Counted from the first letter of the stretch, positions 25,869 through 35,590 are shown. The stretch is 64,000 nucleotides of DNA from Xylanibacter brevis ATCC 19188 (GCF_000621725.1 NZ_JHXM01000002.1:1-64000); one strand, 5' to 3'. The notes: generated by a model from the sequence alone, not told the origin. Translations and numbers: made by a program.

Positions 25869-26411
25869 TTAAATGGTAGGTTTGATATATTTCCCGTAGC
25901 ACCATCCGCAGATGGCTGCTGCCAGGATGATAAAGATAGGCGATACGCCCAGCAACCAGATGAGCAGCGCTCCTCCGATGGGTATCCAGCAGTTGGCCCA
26001 TGACACGTGGGCGCTTTTTGCCAGATTGAAGGTAGGCACGGCGATGAGCGCCACTACGGCAGGACGGATGCCGCGGAAGATCGATGCTACGATGGGATTA
26101 TCCTGAAACTCGTGGAAAAACATAGCGATGCCCAGGATAATCAGAAACGAGGGTAGGGCTGTGCCTAAGGCCGTGGCGATGGCACCACGCAGTTTGCTCA
26201 GCTTGTAACCAATAAAGATACTGGTGTTGATAGCAAACACGCCAGGACAACTCTGCGCAATGGCAATGATGTCAAGAAACTCCTCCTTGCTCACCCATTG
26301 CTTCTTGTTCACCACCTCTTCCTCTATTAAAGGTATCATGGCATATCCACCCCCGAGGGTGAATATGCCAATCTTAAAGAAGGTTTTAAATGATTCTAAA
26401 TAGATGTTCAT
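25869..26411 (-). CDS. Chromate transporter family protein, short form, first half
   Basis: Single-CHR-domain protein of 180 aa. The start at 26411 (MNIYLESFKTFFKIGIFTLGG) is favoured because its ATG shares one base with the purL stop (TAATG), implying coupled translation. Motifs are FTLGGGYAMIPLIEEEVV, AQSCPGVFAINTSIFIGY and GIRPAVVALIAVPTFNL. It pairs with the next gene (2 bp apart) as the two halves of a dimeric transporter. Linkage to purine synthesis is unexplained. Confidence 0.88.
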   Translation of the reverse strand: MNIYLESFKTFFKIGIFTLGGGYAMIPLIEEEVVNKKQWVSKEEFLDIIAIAQSCPGVFAINTSIFIGYKLSKLRGAIATALGTALPSFLIILGIAMFFHEFQDNPIVASIFRGIRPAVVALIAVPTFNLAKSAHVSWANCWIPIGGALLIWLLGVSPIFIILAAAICGWCYGKYIKPTI

Positions 26412-29400
26412 TACTTGTGCGCCTCCACCCACTTACGTGCATTCACGAAGGCCTCAATCCAAGGCGTTACCTCATCATTGCGACGGTCGGCAGGATACCA
26501 AGCGTTCTGCCAGGGGAACACGGCACGCTCCAGGTGTGGCATCATGCACAGATGGCGACCATCCTCAGAGCAGATACCTGCCACGTTGTAGTCAGAACCG
26601 TTGGGGTTAGCGGGATAGCCAGCGTAGTTGTACTTAGCAATCACGTTGTAGGCGCTCTCTGCCTCGGGCAACTGGAACTTACCCTCTCCGTGGGCTACCC
26701 ACAGACCGAGCTTGTTGCCGCTCAGCGAACCGAACATCACTGAGTTGTTCTGAGGAATGCTCAGGCTGATGAACTCACTCTCGAACTTGTGAGAGTCGTT
26801 GTGCAGCATCTTAGCACCCTTAGCACCTGTGAGACCCAGCTCAACCATCAGCTGACAACCGTTACAGATACCCAGTGACAGGGTGTCCTTGCGGGCATAG
26901 AACTTATCCAGGGCCTCCTTAGCCTTGGGGTTGAAGAGGAAGGCACCAGCCCATCCCTTAGCCGAACCAAGTACGTCGGAGTTAGAGAAGCCACCGCAGA
27001 ACACGATCATGTTGATATCCTCCAATGTCTCACGACCACTGATCAGGTCGGTCATCATCACGTCTTTCACGTCGAAGCCAGCCAGATACAGGCAGTAGGC
27101 CATCTCACGCTCACCATTGGTACCCTTCTCACGGATGATGGCTGCCTTGATGCCTGAAGGCTGACGGCGGTCGGCAGAGATGCCGTACTGAGCCAGCTTA
27201 CCAGTAAAGTCCTTGTTGAACTGCATCTCGATGGGCTGCTTCTTGTAGTTCTCAAAGCGCTCCTTGGCCTTACCGTTGAAGCTCTGCTTGCGGTCGAGCA
27301 GATAAGAGGTCTTATACCAGGTGTCGCGCAGGGCATCGATGTCGAAGGTCAGCTCCTTGTCGCCAGCCTTTACAACGATGTTGCAGCTCTCGGGTACCGA
27401 GTAACCAATCTTAGCAAAGCCTACGCCCTGCTCTTCCATGAAGTCGGCAAACTCCTGCTTGTGCTCATCGCTCACCTCGATCACTACGCCGGGGTTCTCA
27501 GCGAAGAGGGCCTTCACTACATCGCCGTTCTTGCAGATGTCGTGCAGGTTGATGTGCAGACCGCCCTTCTGGTTGGCGAAGCACATCTCCAGCAGCGTGG
27601 TGATCAGACCACCGGCAGAGATGTCGTGACCTGCCATGATCCAACCCTTCTCAATCAACTGCTGAACAGCCATGAAGGCATCGGCGAAGTACTCGGCGTT
27701 CTTCACTGTGGGCACGTCGTCGCCCACCTTGCCAAGGCTCTGAGCAAAGGCCGAACCACCGAGGTGCTGCTCGTCGAACGAGAAGTCGATATGATAGAGT
27801 GATGCGTTCTTATCGTTTACCAATACGGGAGATACCACCTTCTTGATGTCTGACACCTCACCACCGGCAGATACGATCACGGTTCCCGGAGAGATAATCT
27901 TCTCACCGTTAGGATACTGCTGACTCAAAGACAGCGAGTCCTTACCTGTTGGTACGTTGATGTGCAGGTCGCAGCAGAAATCAGAGAGTGCCTTCACACC
28001 AGCATACAGACGGGCATCCTCACCCTCCTGTGAGCGACAAGGCCACATCCAGTTGGCTGAGAGACTCAGTGAATCCATGCCGTCGGCCAGAGGAGCCCAA
28101 ACGATGTTGGTCAGTGCCTCGGCAACAGACAGTACAGAACCGGCAGCTGGGTTAGCCAGACCGGCCTGAGGTGCATGACCCAGAGCGGTGGCGATACCCT
28201 TCACGCCACGATAGTCGAGTGCTACTACACCACAGTCGCTCAGAGGCAACTGGATCTCACCCTGACACTGCTGGCGGGCAATCTTACCTGTCACAGAGCG
28301 GTCCACCTTGTTGGTCAACCAGTCCTTACAAGCCACAGCCTCCAGCTGGAGTACACGGTCGAGGTATTCATTAATCTTATCCTGACTGTAGGCCACGTCC
28401 TCATAGTGACGCTCTACAGTATTATCTTTCATGATGGTCTTGGGAGAGTGACCAAACATCTGAGCTACGTCGAGGTCGAAGGGCTTCACGCCGTCGCCCT
28501 GCTTGAACGAGAAGTGAGCATCGCCTGTGGTCTCACCAACCACATACAGCGGAGCACGCTCGCGCTCAGCAATCTTGCGCACGTGTTCGATGTGCTTCTC
28601 GTCGATGAGCAAGCCCATACGCTCCTGACTCTCGTTGGCGATGATCTCCTTAGAGCTCAAGGTCTTGTCGCCAATAGGCAGTTTGGTCATGTCAATCTCA
28701 CCACCGCACTCCTCAACAAGCTCTGACAAGCAGTTCAGGTGACCGGCAGAACCGTGGTCGTGGATAGAGACAACGGGGTTCACATCCTCTTCGCAGAGTG
28801 CACGCACCAGGTTGTAGGCACGCTTCTGCATCTCGGGGTTAGCACGCTGAACGGCGTTCAGCTCGATACCGTTGCTGTAGCGACCTGTATCTACTGATGA
28901 TACAGAACCGCCACCCAAACCGATGCGGTAGTTATCACCACCTACAACGACTACCTTGTTGCCTGGCTGAGGCTCCTTCTTCAGGCAGTCGCGCTTGGTG
29001 CCATAACCCACACCACCGGCCAGCATGATCACCTTGTCGTAAGCATACTTGGTGTCGTTGGGCTCCTGATGCTCGAAGGTAAGCACCGAACCGCAGATCA
29101 GTGGCTGACCGAACTTGTTACCGAAGTCAGAAGCACCGTTCGAAGCCTTGATCAGGATCTGCTCTGGTGTCTGATACAGCCACTGGCGCACGGGCAGGAT
29201 GTTCTCCCAGTCGCGAGTCAGCTTGTCATCATCGGTCAAACGGGGATAGGCTGTCATATATACAGCCGTACCAGCGATAGGCCATGAACCTACGCCACCG
29301 CCCATACGGTCGCGGATCTCACCACCGGTACCTGTGGCAGCGCCGTTGAATGGCTCTACGGTAGTGGGGAAGTTGTGGGTCTCGGCCTTCAGTGAAATCA

Positions 29401-30121
29401 CGCTCTCGATGTCCTTCACCTGGAAGTAGTCGCTGGTGCTCTGGTCTTTTGGAGCAAACTGCTCTACCACGGGACCCTGTGCGAAAGCGACGTTGTCTTT
29501 ATAGGCAGAGAGAATCTTGTTGGGGTTCTCCTGTGTGGTCTTCTTAATCATGGCGAAGAGGCTAGACTCCATCTCCTTGCCGTCGATGATAAACGTACCA
29601 CCGAAGATCTTGTGGCGGCAGTGCTCAGAGTTGATCTGGGCAAAACCGAAGATCTCTGAGTCGGTCAGAGGACGACCGTTCTGCTTCTCCAGTCCGTGGA
29701 GGTATTCAATCTCCTCGGGAGAGAGTGCCAGGCCCTCTTTTTCGTTGTATTCCTCCAGATTGTCCACATACTTGATGGGCTCTGGCTGGATGTTAATCGT
29801 AAAGATATCCTGATTCAGTCCTTCATACATGCGCTGCAGCATCTCGTCGTGCTCAGCATCTTTTGAATCAACTGCGAAGTACTCTTCTATACGAGAAATG
29901 CCGCTGAGTCCCATATTCTGAGTAATCTCAACAGCATTCGTTGACCAAGGGGTCACCATTTCGCGACGTGGACCGACGAAGAAACCTTCCATCGTCTGGG
30001 CATCAACAAGCTCGGCATTGCCGTAGAGCCAACAAAGTTCCTGAACTTCTGCTTGTGTGAGCTGATGATCCACCTCGGTGGCTATCACGCTCTTAGCGGG
30101 GGTTTTGAAGAAAAGAATCAT
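26411..30121 (-). CDS. purL: Phosphoribosylformylglycinamidine synthase (single-chain)
   Basis: Large cytoplasmic enzyme of 1236 aa for step four of purine synthesis, using glutamine and ATP to make FGAM. The gammaproteobacterial-type long form carries N-terminal, linker, ATP-binding and glutaminase domains in one chain. Visible motifs include KAETHNFPTTVEPFNGAATGTGGEIRD (split here as KAETHNFPTTVEPF and GAATGTGGEIRD), MLAGGVGYG and IHDHGSAGHLNCL. The glutaminase nucleophile Cys is in LGICNGCQLMVELGL, and HGEGKFQLPE lies near the C-terminus. The promoter is at 30165-30173. It is followed by the chromate transporter pair with a one-base stop-start overlap. Confidence 0.97.
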   Translation of the reverse strand: MILFFKTPAKSVIATEVDHQLTQAEVQELCWLYGNAELVDAQTMEGFFVGPRREMVTPWSTNAVEITQNMGLSGISRIEEYFAVDSKDAEHDEMLQRMYEGLNQDIFTINIQPEPIKYVDNLEEYNEKEGLALSPEEIEYLHGLEKQNGRPLTDSEIFGFAQINSEHCRHKIFGGTFIIDGKEMESSLFAMIKKTTQENPNKILSAYKDNVAFAQGPVVEQFAPKDQSTSDYFQVKDIESVISLKAETHNFPTTVEPFNGAATGTGGEIRDRMGGGVGSWPIAGTAVYMTAYPRLTDDDKLTRDWENILPVRQWLYQTPEQILIKASNGASDFGNKFGQPLICGSVLTFEHQEPNDTKYAYDKVIMLAGGVGYGTKRDCLKKEPQPGNKVVVVGGDNYRIGLGGGSVSSVDTGRYSNGIELNAVQRANPEMQKRAYNLVRALCEEDVNPVVSIHDHGSAGHLNCLSELVEECGGEIDMTKLPIGDKTLSSKEIIANESQERMGLLIDEKHIEHVRKIAERERAPLYVVGETTGDAHFSFKQGDGVKPFDLDVAQMFGHSPKTIMKDNTVERHYEDVAYSQDKINEYLDRVLQLEAVACKDWLTNKVDRSVTGKIARQQCQGEIQLPLSDCGVVALDYRGVKGIATALGHAPQAGLANPAAGSVLSVAEALTNIVWAPLADGMDSLSLSANWMWPCRSQEGEDARLYAGVKALSDFCCDLHINVPTGKDSLSLSQQYPNGEKIISPGTVIVSAGGEVSDIKKVVSPVLVNDKNASLYHIDFSFDEQHLGGSAFAQSLGKVGDDVPTVKNAEYFADAFMAVQQLIEKGWIMAGHDISAGGLITTLLEMCFANQKGGLHINLHDICKNGDVVKALFAENPGVVIEVSDEHKQEFADFMEEQGVGFAKIGYSVPESCNIVVKAGDKELTFDIDALRDTWYKTSYLLDRKQSFNGKAKERFENYKKQPIEMQFNKDFTGKLAQYGISADRRQPSGIKAAIIREKGTNGEREMAYCLYLAGFDVKDVMMTDLISGRETLEDINMIVFCGGFSNSDVLGSAKGWAGAFLFNPKAKEALDKFYARKDTLSLGICNGCQLMVELGLTGAKGAKMLHNDSHKFESEFISLSIPQNNSVMFGSLSGNKLGLWVAHGEGKFQLPEAESAYNVIAKYNYAGYPANPNGSDYNVAGICSEDGRHLCMMPHLERAVFPWQNAWYPADRRNDEVTPWIEAFVNARKWVEAHK

Positions 30122-30164
30122 AATTCCTTAATAACCTTATTAATATAGATGTTTTAATTTTGCT

Positions 30165-30173
30165 GCAAAGGTA
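30165..30173 (-). promoter_or_regulatory. -7 promoter element of purL
   Basis: Minus-strand TACCTTTGC, exact consensus, 43 bp before the purL start. Confidence 0.75.
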
Positions 30174-30308
30174 CAAAAAAACGTGTGAAGTACCAAAAAG
30201 AACTCCTTTGTTTTTTATCCTGTTATCTATTATTAAGGCGAATTTAATCTGTAAGACTCGGCATGCTCCAGGGACACCGGTGGCGATATGTAGCTGCTTG
30301 TGCAAATA

Positions 30309-30345
30309 AATTATAGCTGTCATCACATCAATTATAGCTATAATT
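30309..30345. promoter_or_regulatory. Possible operator: repeated palindrome upstream of murF-alr
   Basis: AATTATAGCTATAATT at 30330-30345 is a perfect 16-bp palindrome. AATTATAGCTGT at 30309 repeats its left half 21 bp upstream, two helical turns away. The pair lies 25 bp before the -7 element at 30370. Confidence 0.5.
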
Positions 30346-30369
30346 TTTTGCGATTATATGAAAACTTAG

Positions 30370-30378
30370 TATCTTTGC
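30370..30378 (+). promoter_or_regulatory. -7 promoter element of murF-alr
   Basis: TATCTTTGC, exact consensus, 28 bp before the ATG at 30407. Confidence 0.75.
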
Positions 30379-30406
30379 AGCCAAAATAAGACGTAAATAG
30401 AATACG

Positions 30407-32866
30407 ATGACTTACACAATAGAGAAGGTAGCGACGCTCATAGGAGCACGTCGTTACGGAGAGAGCGATACCACCATTGGGTGGCTTTTGACAGACAGCC
30501 GTTCACTTTGTTTTCCTGAACAGACTCTATTCTTCGCCTTGCGCACCAAGCGCAATGACGGACATAAGTATATTGACGAGCTTTACCGCCGCGGTGTTCG
30601 ATCGTTTGTTGTCGAACAGGTGCCGGCCGACCGTGAAGCCCTTTATCCCGACGCCAACTTTCTGAAAGTGCCTTCGCCACTGGCAGCCTTGCAGCGCCTG
30701 GCCGAGCGCCATCGCGACGAGTTCGACATCCCCGTGGTGGGCATCACGGGCTCTAACGGTAAGACATGGGTCAAGGAGTGGCTCTACCAGTTGTTGATGC
30801 CGTCGATGAAGGTGACACGCTCACCGCGCAGTTTCAACTCGCAGATTGGCGTGCCCCTGTCGGTGTGGTTGCTCAACGAGCAGACCAAGGTAGCTCTGTT
30901 TGAGGCTGGCATCAGCGAACCCGGCGAGATGCTGTCGCTCCACGACATCATCCAGCCCACCATCGGTGTGCTCACCTCTTTAGGTTCTGCACACCAGGAA
31001 AACTTCCGCTCTATGGACGAGAAATGCATGGAGAAACTGCAGCTCTTCCGCAACACGCAGGCGGTGGTCTATCCTTCTGACGATGACACCGTGAGCCGAT
31101 GTGTGCGCCGTTCGCAGTATCAGGGCGAGCGCATCGGCTGGTCGCGCTACAGCGAGAAGGCTCCCATGTATGTCAAGGTCGATGACCATCATATCTCCTA
31201 TATATATAAAGGTGTAGAGGGCTCGTTCGATATTCCTTTCACCGATGAGGCCAGCATCGAGAACTCTATCACCTGTGCCACGGTGGCGCTTTATCTGGGA
31301 CTTACGCCCGAGGAGATTGCCGAGCGTATGTCGCAGTTGGAACCCATCGCCATGCGTCTGGAGGTGAAAGAGGGCCAGCGCGGACTCACGCTGATCAACG
31401 ACTCCTACAACAGCGACATCAACTCGCTCGACATCGCACTCGACTTCATGAACCGTCGTCCTGAGTTGAAAGAGAAAGCCAAGACGCTCATCCTGAGCGA
31501 TATCTATCAGAGTGGTGAGTCGCCAGCCGAGCTCTATGGCGAGGTGTCCGACTTGCTCGTGAAGCGTGGCATCGACCGTTTCATCGGCATCGGTCCTGAG
31601 ATTACGTCGCAGGCCAACCGCATCGCCGTGGAGAAAAAATGGTTCTTCACCACCGTCGATGAGTTCCTGCAGAGCGCACTGTTCCATTCGTTGCACGACC
31701 AGATACTTCTGTTGAAGGGCGCCCGCTCGTTTGGTTTCGAGCACATCAGCGAGCTCCTGGAACAGAAGGTTCACGAGACCATCCTCGAGGTGGACCTCAA
31801 TGCAGTAGTCGATAACCTGAACCACTACCGCTCGTTCATGAAACCTGGCACCAAGATGGTGTGCATGATCAAGGCAGATGCCTATGGTGCCGGTGCCGTG
31901 GAGATTGCCAAAACACTGCAAGACCACCGTGTGGACTACCTGGCTGTGGCCGTGGCCGACGAGGGTGTGACTCTGCGTAAGGCTGGCATCACCCAGAACA
32001 TCATCGTGATGAACCCCGAGATGTCGTCCTTCCAGACGCTCTTCGACTACGACCTCGAGCCCGAGGTCTATTCGTTCCGCCTGATGGAGGCCCTCATCAA
32101 TGCAGCCAGTAAGCAGGGCATCACCGGATGGCCCGTCCATATGAAGCTCGACACGGGCATGCACCGCCTGGGCTTCGACCCCGAGCACGACATGGAACGT
32201 CTTATCGACTGCCTCAAGCATCAGCAGGCCATCATCCCCCGTTCGGTGTTCTCGCACTTCGTGGGTTCCGACAGCGATGACTTCGACGCCTTCTCGGCCC
32301 ATCAGTTCCAACTGTTCGACAAGGCCAGTCGCCAGTTGCAAGACGCCTTCCAGCACAAGATACTACGCCACATGGACAACTCAGCCGGTATCGAGCACTT
32401 CCCCGAGCGACAGATGGACATGTGTCGTCTGGGCATTGGTCTTTATGGTGTGGATCCTCGCACCAACCAGATGCTCTCTACCGTCTCTACGCTGAAGACC
32501 ACCATTCTGCAGATGCGACCTGTCAAGGCCGGCGACAGCGTGGGCTATAGTCGCAAGACCATCCTAGAGCGCGACAGCATGATTGCCGCCATACCTATCG
32601 GTTATGCCGACGGCCTGAACCGCCACCTGGGCAATCGCCACGGCTACTGCCTGGTGAACGGCCAGAAGGCTCCCTACGTAGGCAACATCTGCATGGACGT
32701 AGCCATGATCGATGTCACCGACATCGACTGCCACGAGGGCGACAGCGTCGAGATCTTTGGTAAGAACCTGCCCGTCACTGTGCTCAGTGACACCATCGAC
32801 ACCATCCCCTACGAGGTGCTCACCGGTGTTTCAAACCGTGTGAAGAGAATTTATTTTCAGGATTAA
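30407..32866 (+). CDS. Bifunctional MurF ligase and alanine racemase
   Basis: Fusion of 819 aa. Residues about 1-455 are UDP-MurNAc-tripeptide:D-Ala-D-Ala ligase (MurF), with the ATP loop GITGSNGKTWVKEWL and NDSYNSDINSLDIAL. Residues about 456-819 are alanine racemase, with the PLP-binding Lys in MVCMIKADAYGAGAVEIA, MKLDTGMHRLGF, and the C-terminal IGYADGLNRHLGN and VGNICMDVAMIDVTD. The enzyme would both make D-Ala and attach D-Ala-D-Ala to the peptidoglycan precursor in the cytoplasm. The fusion is characteristic of Bacteroidota. The transcript ends at the strong terminator 32922-32958. Confidence 0.96.
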   Translation: MTYTIEKVATLIGARRYGESDTTIGWLLTDSRSLCFPEQTLFFALRTKRNDGHKYIDELYRRGVRSFVVEQVPADREALYPDANFLKVPSPLAALQRLAERHRDEFDIPVVGITGSNGKTWVKEWLYQLLMPSMKVTRSPRSFNSQIGVPLSVWLLNEQTKVALFEAGISEPGEMLSLHDIIQPTIGVLTSLGSAHQENFRSMDEKCMEKLQLFRNTQAVVYPSDDDTVSRCVRRSQYQGERIGWSRYSEKAPMYVKVDDHHISYIYKGVEGSFDIPFTDEASIENSITCATVALYLGLTPEEIAERMSQLEPIAMRLEVKEGQRGLTLINDSYNSDINSLDIALDFMNRRPELKEKAKTLILSDIYQSGESPAELYGEVSDLLVKRGIDRFIGIGPEITSQANRIAVEKKWFFTTVDEFLQSALFHSLHDQILLLKGARSFGFEHISELLEQKVHETILEVDLNAVVDNLNHYRSFMKPGTKMVCMIKADAYGAGAVEIAKTLQDHRVDYLAVAVADEGVTLRKAGITQNIIVMNPEMSSFQTLFDYDLEPEVYSFRLMEALINAASKQGITGWPVHMKLDTGMHRLGFDPEHDMERLIDCLKHQQAIIPRSVFSHFVGSDSDDFDAFSAHQFQLFDKASRQLQDAFQHKILRHMDNSAGIEHFPERQMDMCRLGIGLYGVDPRTNQMLSTVSTLKTTILQMRPVKAGDSVGYSRKTILERDSMIAAIPIGYADGLNRHLGNRHGYCLVNGQKAPYVGNICMDVAMIDVTDIDCHEGDSVEIFGKNLPVTVLSDTIDTIPYEVLTGVSNRVKRIYFQD

Positions 32867-32875
32867 GAAAGACCT

Positions 32876-32910
32876 CACCCCCGGTCCCTCTCCGAGGGGA
32901 GAGGGGAGTC
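32876..32910. repeat. GC-rich dispersed palindrome, copy 2
   Basis: CCCTCTCC (32886-32893) pairs with GGAGAGGG (32898-32905), preceded by CCTCACCCCCGGT. Same family as 8826, 37059, 39198 and 40592. Confidence 0.65.
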
Positions 32911-32921
32911 ATAGGATATGG

Positions 32922-32967
32922 GCGCGCCGACCTTTTCTTCTAATAAAGGTCGGCGCGCTTCTTTTTT
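32922..32967 (+). terminator. Intrinsic terminator after murF-alr
   Basis: Perfect 14-bp stem GCGCGCCGACCTTT (32922) with AAAGGTCGGCGCGC (32945), a 9-base loop, then TTCTTTTTT. Confidence 0.92.
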
Positions 32968-33076
32968 GCTAGCTTTTGGCCCTCAGGCTCTCCGCTCTTT
33001 GCTCCCTTCTCCGTAGGCCTCGGCTTGGCCTCGGCATTAAAGTTGCAAAAAATTTTCGTGTTTACGATTATTGTTG

Positions 33077-33085
33077 TATCTTTGC
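33077..33085 (+). promoter_or_regulatory. -7 promoter element of the EIIC-kduI-exuT unit
   Basis: TATCTTTGC, exact consensus, 60 bp before the ATG at 33146. Confidence 0.75.
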
Positions 33086-33145
33086 ACAGGCTAAGAGAAA
33101 ACCTGGCCAAACAACTACACTAAAACAAATAATTTTTAAGATAAG

Positions 33146-34582
33146 ATGGAACAAGTCTTTAGTTACATTATTCAGTTGGGAGCGTCGGTCATGATGCCGA
33201 TTCTCTTCACAATCATCGGCTTATGCATCGGCATGAAGTTCGGCAAGTCGCTCAAGAGTGGTCTTTATGTGGGTGTCGGTTTCGTAGGACTGGGCATCGT
33301 GACGGCTCTGCTGACCACCAATTTCAACACCCCGCTGGATGCCGTTTCTAAGATTTTCAACCTCGACCTGAAAGTGTTTGACATGGGATGGCCTGCAGCA
33401 GCAGCTGTGGCCTACAATACGGCAGTGGGTGCGCTGATTATCCCCATTTGCTTGGGCATCAACTTCCTGCTGCTCATCACCAAGTGCACACGCACGGTGA
33501 ATATCGACTTGTGGAACTACTGGCATTTCGCTTTCATTGGCGCTGTGGCCTACTTCGTGATGGACGAGAGTCTGCTGTGGGGCTATTTCGCTGCCATCAG
33601 TTGCTATATCGTCACGCTGGTCATGGCCGACCTGACGGCCGACCGCTTCCAGGGCTACTATGAGAATATGGAAGGTATCTCAATCCCTCAGCCTTTCTGT
33701 CAGAGCTTTACACCGTTTGCCATCGCCATCAACTGGCTGCTCGATCGCATTCCAGGTTTCTCTAAACTGGATATCGATGCCGAGGGTCTGAAGAAGAAGT
33801 TTGGCGTGCTGGGCGAACCGCTGGTGCTCGGTGTCATCGTGGGTGCCCTGATTGGTGCTGCCGCACACTATGATCACTTCATCCATTTTGAGGCGTATGC
33901 CGCCGGCTTCGCTTCTACGTCGGATGCCGTGATGAGCATCGTGAAGTCTGTGCTCTTCCTGGGTGTGACGATGGGTGCCGTGATGGAGCTGATTCCCCGC
34001 ATCACCCGTCTGTTTATCGATGGCCTGATGCCTATCTCCGAGAAGACTCAGGAGGTGGTGAAGCGTAAGTTCAAGGGCAAGAAAGTGTATATCGGCATGT
34101 CGCCTGCACTGGTGATTGGCCATCCCACCACGCTCGTTGTGTCGCTGTTGCTGATTCCCGTCACGCTGATTCTGGCCATCGCCCTGTCGAAGGCAGGCAA
34201 CCAGTTCCTGCCATTGGCATCGCTGGCCGGCATGTTCTATGTCTTTGTGATGGTGCTGCCCTTCACCAAGGGTAATGTGGTGAAGACCTTTATCGTGGGC
34301 TTGGTGGCCGTGACCATCGGTCTTTATTTTGTCACCGACATGGCGCCTGCCTTCACCAATGCTGCCAACACGGTATTCGCTGCTACGCAAGACAAGGCCG
34401 CCCAGATCCCCGAGGGCTTCCAGGCCGGTGCCTTGGACTTCGCCTCTTCGCTCTTTGGCTATGTGGTCTATGCCTGTGTGAAATACCTGCAGTGGATAGG
34501 CATGGGCGTTCTGACATTGCTGACAGCAGCGATGGTGGTATGGAACCGCCTGCGCATCGTTCGAGAGGAAAAGAAATCATAA
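33146..34582 (+). CDS. Galactitol-type PTS EIIC-like permease, without EIIA/EIIB nearby
   Basis: Membrane protein of 478 aa with about 11 hydrophobic segments, matching the galactitol-family EIIC (GatC type): MMPILFTIIGLCIGMKFGKS, MGWPAAAAVAYNTAVGA, TRTVNIDLWNYWHFAF and GHPTTLVVSLLLIPV. Normal members work with soluble EIIA and EIIB and the EI/HPr phosphorelay; none of these is encoded here and such systems are rare in Bacteroidota. It may therefore work as a secondary transporter. It starts the uronate operon, 27 bp before kduI and then an ExuT-like permease, so a sugar acid or keto-uronate substrate is a reasonable inference. Confidence 0.85.
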   Translation: MEQVFSYIIQLGASVMMPILFTIIGLCIGMKFGKSLKSGLYVGVGFVGLGIVTALLTTNFNTPLDAVSKIFNLDLKVFDMGWPAAAAVAYNTAVGALIIPICLGINFLLLITKCTRTVNIDLWNYWHFAFIGAVAYFVMDESLLWGYFAAISCYIVTLVMADLTADRFQGYYENMEGISIPQPFCQSFTPFAIAINWLLDRIPGFSKLDIDAEGLKKKFGVLGEPLVLGVIVGALIGAAAHYDHFIHFEAYAAGFASTSDAVMSIVKSVLFLGVTMGAVMELIPRITRLFIDGLMPISEKTQEVVKRKFKGKKVYIGMSPALVIGHPTTLVVSLLLIPVTLILAIALSKAGNQFLPLASLAGMFYVFVMVLPFTKGNVVKTFIVGLVAVTIGLYFVTDMAPAFTNAANTVFAATQDKAAQIPEGFQAGALDFASSLFGYVVYACVKYLQWIGMGVLTLLTAAMVVWNRLRIVREEKKS

Positions 34583-34609
34583 TAGACAAATCCTAAAACA
34601 GTTTGAGAT

Positions 34610-35584
34610 ATGAAAAAAGCAATCATGAGTTTCGCCCTGTTGATGGGCGCGCTGGGTGCCAATGCCCAACAGACCGTGAACTTCCAGACGGCTTGCCATC
34701 CTGAGGATGTGAAGCACTACGACACGAAGACACTGCGCGAGCGCTTCGTGATGGAGAAGGTGATGGAAGCCGACAAGATCAACCTGACTTATTCGCATTA
34801 CGACCGCTTCATCTTTGGCGGTGCAATGCCCGTGGCCAAGACGCTGAAGCTGGAGAACTTCCAGGAACTGGGACTTGACGTGGATCCCACCATCAAGGAT
34901 AAGTATTTCCTCTACAACCGCGAGCTCGGCGTGGTGAACTGCGGCGAGGGCGACGGCGTGGTCATCGTCGATGGCAAGGAGTATGCACTGGCTCCCAAAG
35001 AGGCTCTCTATATCGGTCGTGGACATATTGCCAAGGGCAAGGATGTGAACAAAGAGGTGCTCTTCCGCTCAAAGGATGCCAAGAAGCCTGCCAAGTTCTA
35101 CCTGAACTCGGCCACCGCCCACCAGCACTACAAGACGCAGTGGATCACTCTCGACGGTCGTAAGGGCTCGTTGAAGGCTGCCGTCTGGGGCCCCGTGGGC
35201 TCGCTGGAGGAGTGCAACAACCGTACTGTGTATAAGCTCATCGTCAACGACGTGCTCGAGGAAGGTCCCTGTCAGTTGCAGTTGGGTCTGACCCAGCTGA
35301 ACCCCGGTGCTGCCTGGAACACCATGCCTCCTCACACCCATGGTCGTCGCATCGAGGCCTACTACTATTTTAACCTGCCTCAGGACCAGACCATCGCCCA
35401 CATCATGGGGCAGCCCGATGAAAGCCGCGTGGTATGGTTGCACAACGAGCAGGCCATCATGAGTCCTGAATGGAGCATCCATGCTGCTGCCGGTACCTAT
35501 TACTATACCTTTATCTGGGGTATGGCAGGCGAGAACCTCTACTATAACGACAAAGACAACATTCCCGTAATTGATATCCGTTAA
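34610..35584 (+). CDS. kduI: 5-keto-4-deoxyuronate isomerase with an apparent signal peptide
   Basis: KduI converts 4-deoxy-L-threo-5-hexosulose uronate, formed by pectin lyases, to 3-deoxy-D-glycero-2,5-hexodiulosonate. The bicupin fold is clear: [25 protein letters not shown], and metal ligands His242, His244 and Glu249 in [16 protein letters not shown], with a later His in [17 protein letters not shown]. coli KduI is 278 aa and cytoplasmic; this protein is 324 aa and begins [21 protein letters not shown], a typical signal peptide, so it probably acts in the periplasm. It lies between the EIIC-like gene (27 bp) and the ExuT-like permease (6 bp), consistent with import of the isomerised product. 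Confidence 0.93.
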   Translation: MKKAIMSFALLMGALGANAQQTVNFQTACHPEDVKHYDTKTLRERFVMEKVMEADKINLTYSHYDRFIFGGAMPVAKTLKLENFQELGLDVDPTIKDKYFLYNRELGVVNCGEGDGVVIVDGKEYALAPKEALYIGRGHIAKGKDVNKEVLFRSKDAKKPAKFYLNSATAHQHYKTQWITLDGRKGSLKAAVWGPVGSLEECNNRTVYKLIVNDVLEEGPCQLQLGLTQLNPGAAWNTMPPHTHGRRIEAYYYFNLPQDQTIAHIMGQPDESRVVWLHNEQAIMSPEWSIHAAAGTYYYTFIWGMAGENLYYNDKDNIPVIDIR

Positions 35585-35590
35585 CGCATC

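Noticed and set aside
30980..32356. Minus-strand open frame of 458 codons opposite murF-alr
   Set aside because: Antisense to conserved MurF and racemase motifs and without its own signals.
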